In this document: positions 7,793 through 9,934 of the stretch, in pieces
Numbering within the stretch: the stretch's first letter is position 1
How the letters are laid out: each line of letters opens with the position of its first letter
NCBI GenBank assembly: GCA_051646105.1
Contig: JBOFCO010000143.1
Coordinates: 1-9,934 of the forward strand
Length of the DNA: 9,934 nt
From: JBOFCO01 sp051646105
Lineage (GTDB): Bacteria; Pseudomonadota; Alphaproteobacteria; Rhodobacterales; Rhodobacteraceae
Direction of reading: 5' to 3'
Notes under the pieces: generated by a model
Seen by the model: the letters and a program-made list of their open reading frames with translations, nothing else
What the model was told of the DNA's origin: nothing
The model's database searches: none
Program-made: the position numbers and the translations under genes

Positions 7793-8166
7793 AGCCGGCG
7801 GACCGCACCTTGCGGGGCGCGCTGGCCTGGCACAGCGGACAGGCAGCGGAGGCGCAGGTGGCCGCCCACTACCGCGACCGTGGCTATGACATAGCGGCAG
7901 AACGCTGGCGCGGAACGGCGGGGGAAATCGACCTGATCGCACGCAGGGACGGAGAGGTTGTGTTCATCGAGGTGAAGCACGCCGCCGATGCTGCCCGCGC
8001 GGCTGAAAGTCTGCAACCGCGCCAGCAGGGTCGAATTTACGCGACCGCCGCAGAGTTTCTGGCCGGGGAGGCGCAGGGGCAGGACACGCCCTGCCGGTTT
8101 GATGTTGCATTGGTGGATGGCACGGGGCGGACAGAGATCATCGAGAACGCCTTCGGTCAGGGATAG
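7789..8166 (+). CDS. YraN family (UPF0102) endonuclease-fold protein
   Basis: A 125-residue protein of the UPF0102/YraN family, which has a PD-(D/E)XK nuclease-like fold and is often encoded next to rsmI, as here. Its biological role is unsettled. Visible signature: E21 in the first helix, GEIDLIA (45-51) with D48, and FIEVKH (59-64) with E61 and K63, together the D-(E)xK-type metal site; CRFDVALVDG follows near residue 100. The catalytic-type residues are all present. The start ATG overlaps the rsmI stop by 4 bp and no separate ribosome binding site is needed. The C-terminus ends shortly after the conserved RFDV block, as is typical. Immediately beyond the stop is the first copy of a palindromic direct repeat (8168-8182), and gshB, its likely original neighbour, is displaced 743 bp downstream. 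Confidence 0.93.
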   Translation: MKPADRTLRGALAWHSGQAAEAQVAAHYRDRGYDIAAERWRGTAGEIDLIARRDGEVVFIEVKHAADAARAAESLQPRQQGRIYATAAEFLAGEAQGQDTPCRFDVALVDGTGRTEIIENAFGQG

Positions 8167-8167
8167 C

Positions 8168-8182
8168 GCCGGTTGCAACCGC
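8168..8182. repeat. Direct repeat, copy 1 (contains palindrome CGGTTGCAACCG)
   Basis: GCCGGTTGCAACCGC occurs here, 1 nt after the yraN stop, and again exactly at 8847-8861. The similarity continues as T+CCCGGC here (8183-8189) against CCCGGC there (8862-8867), differing by one inserted base. The core CGGTTGCAACCG (8170-8181) is a perfect 12-bp palindrome. It could be the scar of an insertion, a recombination site, or a pair of protein-binding sites. Confidence 0.75.
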
Positions 8183-8260
8183 TCCCGGCCTCCGGTGCGA
8201 GCCCTTGCTTCAAAGCACTCGACCCTCAACATTCGCCGCAGAGAGCGCCACTCGAGAATT

Positions 8261-8291
8261 ATGCTGCGTCGCAACAGCATAGAGGCTGTTG
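8261..8291 (+). other. Two overlapping, mutually exclusive hairpins before the small gene
   Basis: ATGCTG (8261-8266) can pair with CAGCAT (8275-8280). CAACAGC (8272-8278) can instead pair with GCTGTTG (8285-8291), a perfect 7-bp stem with a 6-nt loop. The two stems share 8275-8278, so only one can form at a time. The second ends 1 nt before the AAGGAG ribosome binding site of the 72-codon gene. The pairing is seen directly; any regulatory effect is inference. Confidence 0.45.
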
Positions 8292-8306
8292 AAAGGAGTA
8301 GAGTCT

Positions 8307-8525
8307 ATGGACGACATTTGGATGCAGCGAGACAAGCGTTTTACGATGGAAGACGGGATCATGCCGGAGTGTTCCGGTGTGCCTGTCAGGTACAACGGCG
8401 AAGTGTTCACCTTCATAAGAACGGATTTCGACCGTCGAAAACCGGTTCTGGTACTTCAAAGGCAAAGCGAAAAGTCGCTTCATTTCGTTGACCCGAAGCA
8501 ATGCTGCGCTGTCGGTCAAGAGTGA
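8307..8525 (+). CDS. Small orphan protein of unknown function, 72 residues
   Basis: Not recognised as any family. The start is ATG at 8307, chosen over the in-frame TTG at 8289 because AAGGAG (8293-8298) sits 8 nt upstream of the ATG. The product is soluble and charged, with no signal peptide or membrane segment. The second half is rich in possible beta strands (VPVRYNGEVFTFIRTDF, then KPVLVLQRQ), with a Cys-Cys pair near the end (CCAVGQE) and a third cysteine in the middle. By hand count, about 61% of codons end in G or C, and the gene uses ATA, AGA, AGG and GTA. The first 30 codons of gshB give about 87%. This suggests recent acquisition or a weakly expressed gene. A 261-nt open frame on the opposite strand covers the same DNA but lacks a good start. 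That the gene is expressed is likely but unproven. Confidence 0.6.
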   Translation: MDDIWMQRDKRFTMEDGIMPECSGVPVRYNGEVFTFIRTDFDRRKPVLVLQRQSEKSLHFVDPKQCCAVGQE

Positions 8526-8640
8526 CTGGCCACCTTTGTTTATGAATGGACCGGCGGCATGTCAGATCGCCGGGTCATGCTCTGCGGGTCGAAGACGATG
8601 TTTCCCGTTCTACCCGCGTCGCGGCACAACTGGTGTTCCG

Positions 8641-8716
8641 CCCGTGTGAAACACGGGCAGCGCCCGCCCGCCCCCACGGCGGGCGCTCCTGCGCCCACCT
8701 CGGGCGAGCGCTGCCC
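8641..8716. repeat. GC-rich multi-stem palindromic element
   Basis: Several perfect inverted repeats are packed together: CCCGTGT/ACACGGG (8641-8647 with 8651-8657, 3-nt loop); AGCGCCCGCC/GGCGGGCGCT (8659-8668 with 8678-8687, 9-nt loop); CGCCC/GGGCG (8692-8696 with 8702-8706); and an outer pair GGGCAGCGC/GCGCTGCCC (8655-8663 with 8708-8716). The outer pair's GGGCA/TGCCC ends can close a Y-shaped fold over the two inner hairpins. It resembles dispersed REP-like intergenic elements. No T-tract follows, so a simple terminator is less likely. Copy number in the genome cannot be judged here. Confidence 0.6.
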
Positions 8717-8748
8717 TCGTCACTGTGTCTGAAACGGCTTGGTCCTCC

Positions 8749-8778
8749 TTCCGAGTATGGCACCGAAAAAGCTATATA
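8749..8778 (+). promoter_or_regulatory. Weak candidate promoter for gshB
   Basis: TATATA (8773-8778) is one of the few AT-rich hexamers in this GC-rich gap and could be a -10 box. The hexamer 18 nt upstream, TTCCGA (8749-8754), is a poor -35 match. If used, the leader to gshB would be about 125 nt and would include the palindromic repeat copy at 8847-8861. Recorded because a promoter is needed if the interval separates gshB from yraN transcription. Confidence 0.22.
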
Positions 8779-8846
8779 CAGGCGACGGTGTCCGCTCGAT
8801 GGGCTTGCGGTACTTTGCGTTTGCAGTGCGGTTTTGGAGATCAGGT

Positions 8847-8861
8847 GCCGGTTGCAACCGC
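8847..8861. repeat. Direct repeat, copy 2 (contains palindrome CGGTTGCAACCG)
   Basis: Identical 15 bp to 8168-8182, lying 679 bp downstream in the same orientation and 48 bp before the gshB start codon. The palindromic core CGGTTGCAACCG is at 8849-8860. Deleting one repeat-to-repeat unit would leave a 64-bp gap between yraN and gshB that still contains the gshB ribosome binding site. Confidence 0.75.
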
Positions 8862-8909
8862 CCCGGCGCTGCGCCACAACAAGGGCAGCGCAGGTAAGGA
8901 GAGCAGAAC

Positions 8910-9851
8910 ATGGCCCTGAAGGTCGCCTTTCAGATGGACCCGATCGGCGCGGTCAACATTGATGCCGACAGCACCTTCCGCATCGCGCTGGAGGCACAGG
9001 CGCGCGGGCATTCGCTGTTCTACTACACCCCCGATCGGCTGGCATATCAGGAAGGCCGGGTGACAGCACGGGGCTGGCCGATCACCGTGCAGCGGGTCAA
9101 GGGCGATCACGTATCCTTCGGCGCGGAAACCGAGGTTGATCTGGCCGATTTCGATGTGGTCTGGCTGCGGCAGGATCCGCCGTTCGACATGGGCTACATC
9201 ACCACGACCCATCTGCTGGAAATGATCCATCCCAAGACGCTGGTGGTGAACGACCCGTTCTCGGTCCGGAACAGCCCGGAAAAGCTGCTGGTGCTGCGGT
9301 TTCCGCATCTGACCCCGCCGACCGCGATTGCCCGCGACCTGCAAACCATCCGCGAGTTCCGCCATCGTCACGGCGATATCATCTTGAAGCCGCTTTACGG
9401 GAATGGCGGCGCGGGGGTGTTCCGGCTTGATCCCGGCGACCGCAACCTGTCGTCGCTGCACGAGCTGTTCACCGGCATCAACCGCGAACCCCTGATCGTG
9501 CAGAAATTCCTGCCCGCCGTCGAAAAGGGCGACAAGCGGGTGATCCTTGTCGACGGCGAAGCCGTGGGGGCGATCAACCGCGTGCCGCAGGCCGGGGAAA
9601 CCCGGTCGAACCTGCATGTCGGCGGCAGGGCGGAACCTGTGCGGCTTACCGCGCGTGACCGGGAAATCTGTGCAGCAATTGGCCCGGTGCTGCGCGACAA
9701 GGGGCAGGTGTTTGTGGGCATAGACGTGATCGGCGACTGGCTGACCGAAATCAACGTCACTTCGCCCACGGGCATACAGGAACTGGAACGGTTCGACGGC
9801 ACCAATGCCGCGGCGAAAATCTGGGAAGCGATAGAGTCTAGGCGGGCCTGA
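8910..9851 (+). CDS. gshB: Glutathione synthetase
   Basis: A 313-residue cytoplasmic ATP-grasp ligase that joins gamma-glutamylcysteine and glycine with ATP hydrolysis, the second step of glutathione synthesis. Family blocks in order: FQMDPIGAVNIDADSTFRIA (7-26), WLRQDPPFDMGYI (85-97), NDPFSVRNSPEKL (114-126), the ATP-binding glycine-rich loop KPLYGNGGAGVF (160-171), VEKGDKRVILVDGEAVGAINR (204-224), and the metal and substrate region TEINVTSPTGIQELERFDG (279-297), with E280 and N282 as likely magnesium ligands. All are intact and the length is normal. The ATG at 8910 has AAGGAG 8 nt upstream, an excellent site. It follows yraN on the same strand, but 743 bp away. Its stop codon abuts the stop of the convergent ComM-like gene with no gap. 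Confidence 0.97.
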   Translation: MALKVAFQMDPIGAVNIDADSTFRIALEAQARGHSLFYYTPDRLAYQEGRVTARGWPITVQRVKGDHVSFGAETEVDLADFDVVWLRQDPPFDMGYITTTHLLEMIHPKTLVVNDPFSVRNSPEKLLVLRFPHLTPPTAIARDLQTIREFRHRHGDIILKPLYGNGGAGVFRLDPGDRNLSSLHELFTGINREPLIVQKFLPAVEKGDKRVILVDGEAVGAINRVPQAGETRSNLHVGGRAEPVRLTARDREICAAIGPVLRDKGQVFVGIDVIGDWLTEINVTSPTGIQELERFDGTNAAAKIWEAIESRRA

Positions 9852-9934
9852 TCACCCCTTCGCCGCCACTGCTAACCGATAGCTGACTGCTTCCGCAACA
9901 TGCGGCTGTCGCACGTCCGCTGATCCCGCAAGAT
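9852..9934 (-). CDS. ComM/YifB-type AAA+ ATPase (Mg-chelatase-like), C-terminal end only
   Basis: Only the last 26 codons before the TGA (9854-9852) are inside the window; the gene enters from the right edge on the minus strand. The visible tail reads LAGSADVRQPHVAEAVSYR followed by seven further residues. This matches the characteristic C-terminus of the YifB/ComM subfamily of Mg-chelatase-like AAA+ proteins, where a helix-rich lid domain ends in HVAEAxSYR. In naturally transformable bacteria, ComM is a hexameric helicase that promotes branch migration during recombination; the role in this host is unknown. The stop codon directly abuts that of gshB (9849-9851), a convergent arrangement. Identification rests on a short segment but a distinctive one. 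Confidence 0.75.
   Translation of the reverse strand, partial: LAGSADVRQPHVAEAVSYRLAVAAKG

Larger units (their letters stand above)
8526..8909. other. 384-bp stretch without a supported gene, upstream of gshB
   Basis: It holds, in order: about 115 bp of unremarkable sequence; a GC-rich set of inverted repeats (8641-8716); a TATATA box with a possible promoter (8749-8778); the second copy of the direct repeat (8847-8861); and the gshB ribosome binding site AAGGAG (8896-8901, 8 nt before the ATG). Short open frames exist on both strands, but none has a ribosome binding site or a recognisable product. No tRNA, SRP RNA, tmRNA or RNase P RNA signature was found on either strand. Confidence 0.6.

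Noticed and set aside
8259..8519. 86-codon open frame on the minus strand opposite the small gene
   Set aside because: It lacks a clear ribosome binding site, while the plus-strand frame has AAGGAG 8 nt before an ATG. Neither product is recognised, so a small doubt remains.
8641..8657. CCCGTGT-GAA-ACACGGG hairpin as a terminator of the small gene
   Set aside because: The stem is good, but it is followed by a GC-rich stretch rather than a T-run, so intrinsic termination is unlikely.
8559..8732. 57-codon plus-strand open frame across the GC-rich palindrome
   Set aside because: No ribosome binding site precedes the ATG, and much of the product is a translation of the inverted repeats (Pro/Ala/Arg-rich). 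It is better explained as a by-product of the repeat element.
8737..8755. CTTGGTCCTCC resembling the start of bacterial SRP (4.5S) RNA
   Set aside because: The diagnostic GGTCAGGTCCGGAAGG core does not follow on either strand, so an ffs gene is not supported. RNase P and tmRNA signatures are also absent.
8167..8909. A complete defence, toxin-antitoxin or secretion system in the accessory interval
   Set aside because: Only one small gene is supported and it lacks a recognisable toxin, antitoxin, nuclease or transposase motif. Claiming a system would go beyond the sequence.
8546..8962. 138-codon plus-strand open frame running into gshB
   Set aside because: It overlaps the start of gshB out of frame, its product is Arg/Pro/Ala-rich without a domain, and it has no ribosome binding site.

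Overview
The window looks like chromosomal DNA of a high-GC alphaproteobacterium, most likely a member of the Rhodobacteraceae (Paracoccus/Rhodobacter-like). This is inferred from protein style, strong G/C third-position bias and gene order, not from a database search. Nearly all of it is conserved housekeeping DNA. There is no rRNA, tRNA, CRISPR array, phage or transposase gene.

Layout: (1) 1-545, minus: the 5' part of trpS, cut by the left edge. (2) 621-1319, plus: a rhomboid-fold membrane protein that has lost its catalytic serine and histidine. (3) 6841-1310, minus: a tight three-gene run of an LpoA-like lipoprotein (PBP activator family), then glnD (PII uridylyltransferase, apparently starting at TTG inside the lipoprotein gene), then murJ (lipid II flippase, GTG start, 17 nt after glnD). 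The 3' ends of murJ and the rhomboid gene converge and overlap by 10 bp inside a perfect palindrome. (4) 6932-9851, plus: rsmI and yraN (overlapping by 4 bp), a 743-bp interval, then gshB (glutathione synthetase). (5) 9852-9934, minus: the last 26 codons of a ComM/YifB-type AAA+ ATPase, abutting the gshB stop codon.

The most unusual stretch is the 743 bp between yraN and gshB. The neighbours are compactly packed, but this stretch contains a 72-codon orphan gene with a good ribosome binding site and atypical codon use, several hairpins including two mutually exclusive ones just before that site, and a very GC-rich multi-stem palindrome. It is also bracketed by two copies of a 15-bp sequence (GCCGGTTGCAACCGC) 679 bp apart. 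Removing one repeat unit would leave a 64-bp yraN-gshB gap, so this may be a small acquired element. That is an inference that comparison with relatives could settle.

Functionally, the minus-strand run joins two cell-wall genes (PBP activator, MurJ) with the nitrogen-status sensor GlnD. The plus-strand run joins rRNA methylation (RsmI), a nuclease-fold protein (YraN) and glutathione synthesis. No complete undescribed multi-gene system is evident.
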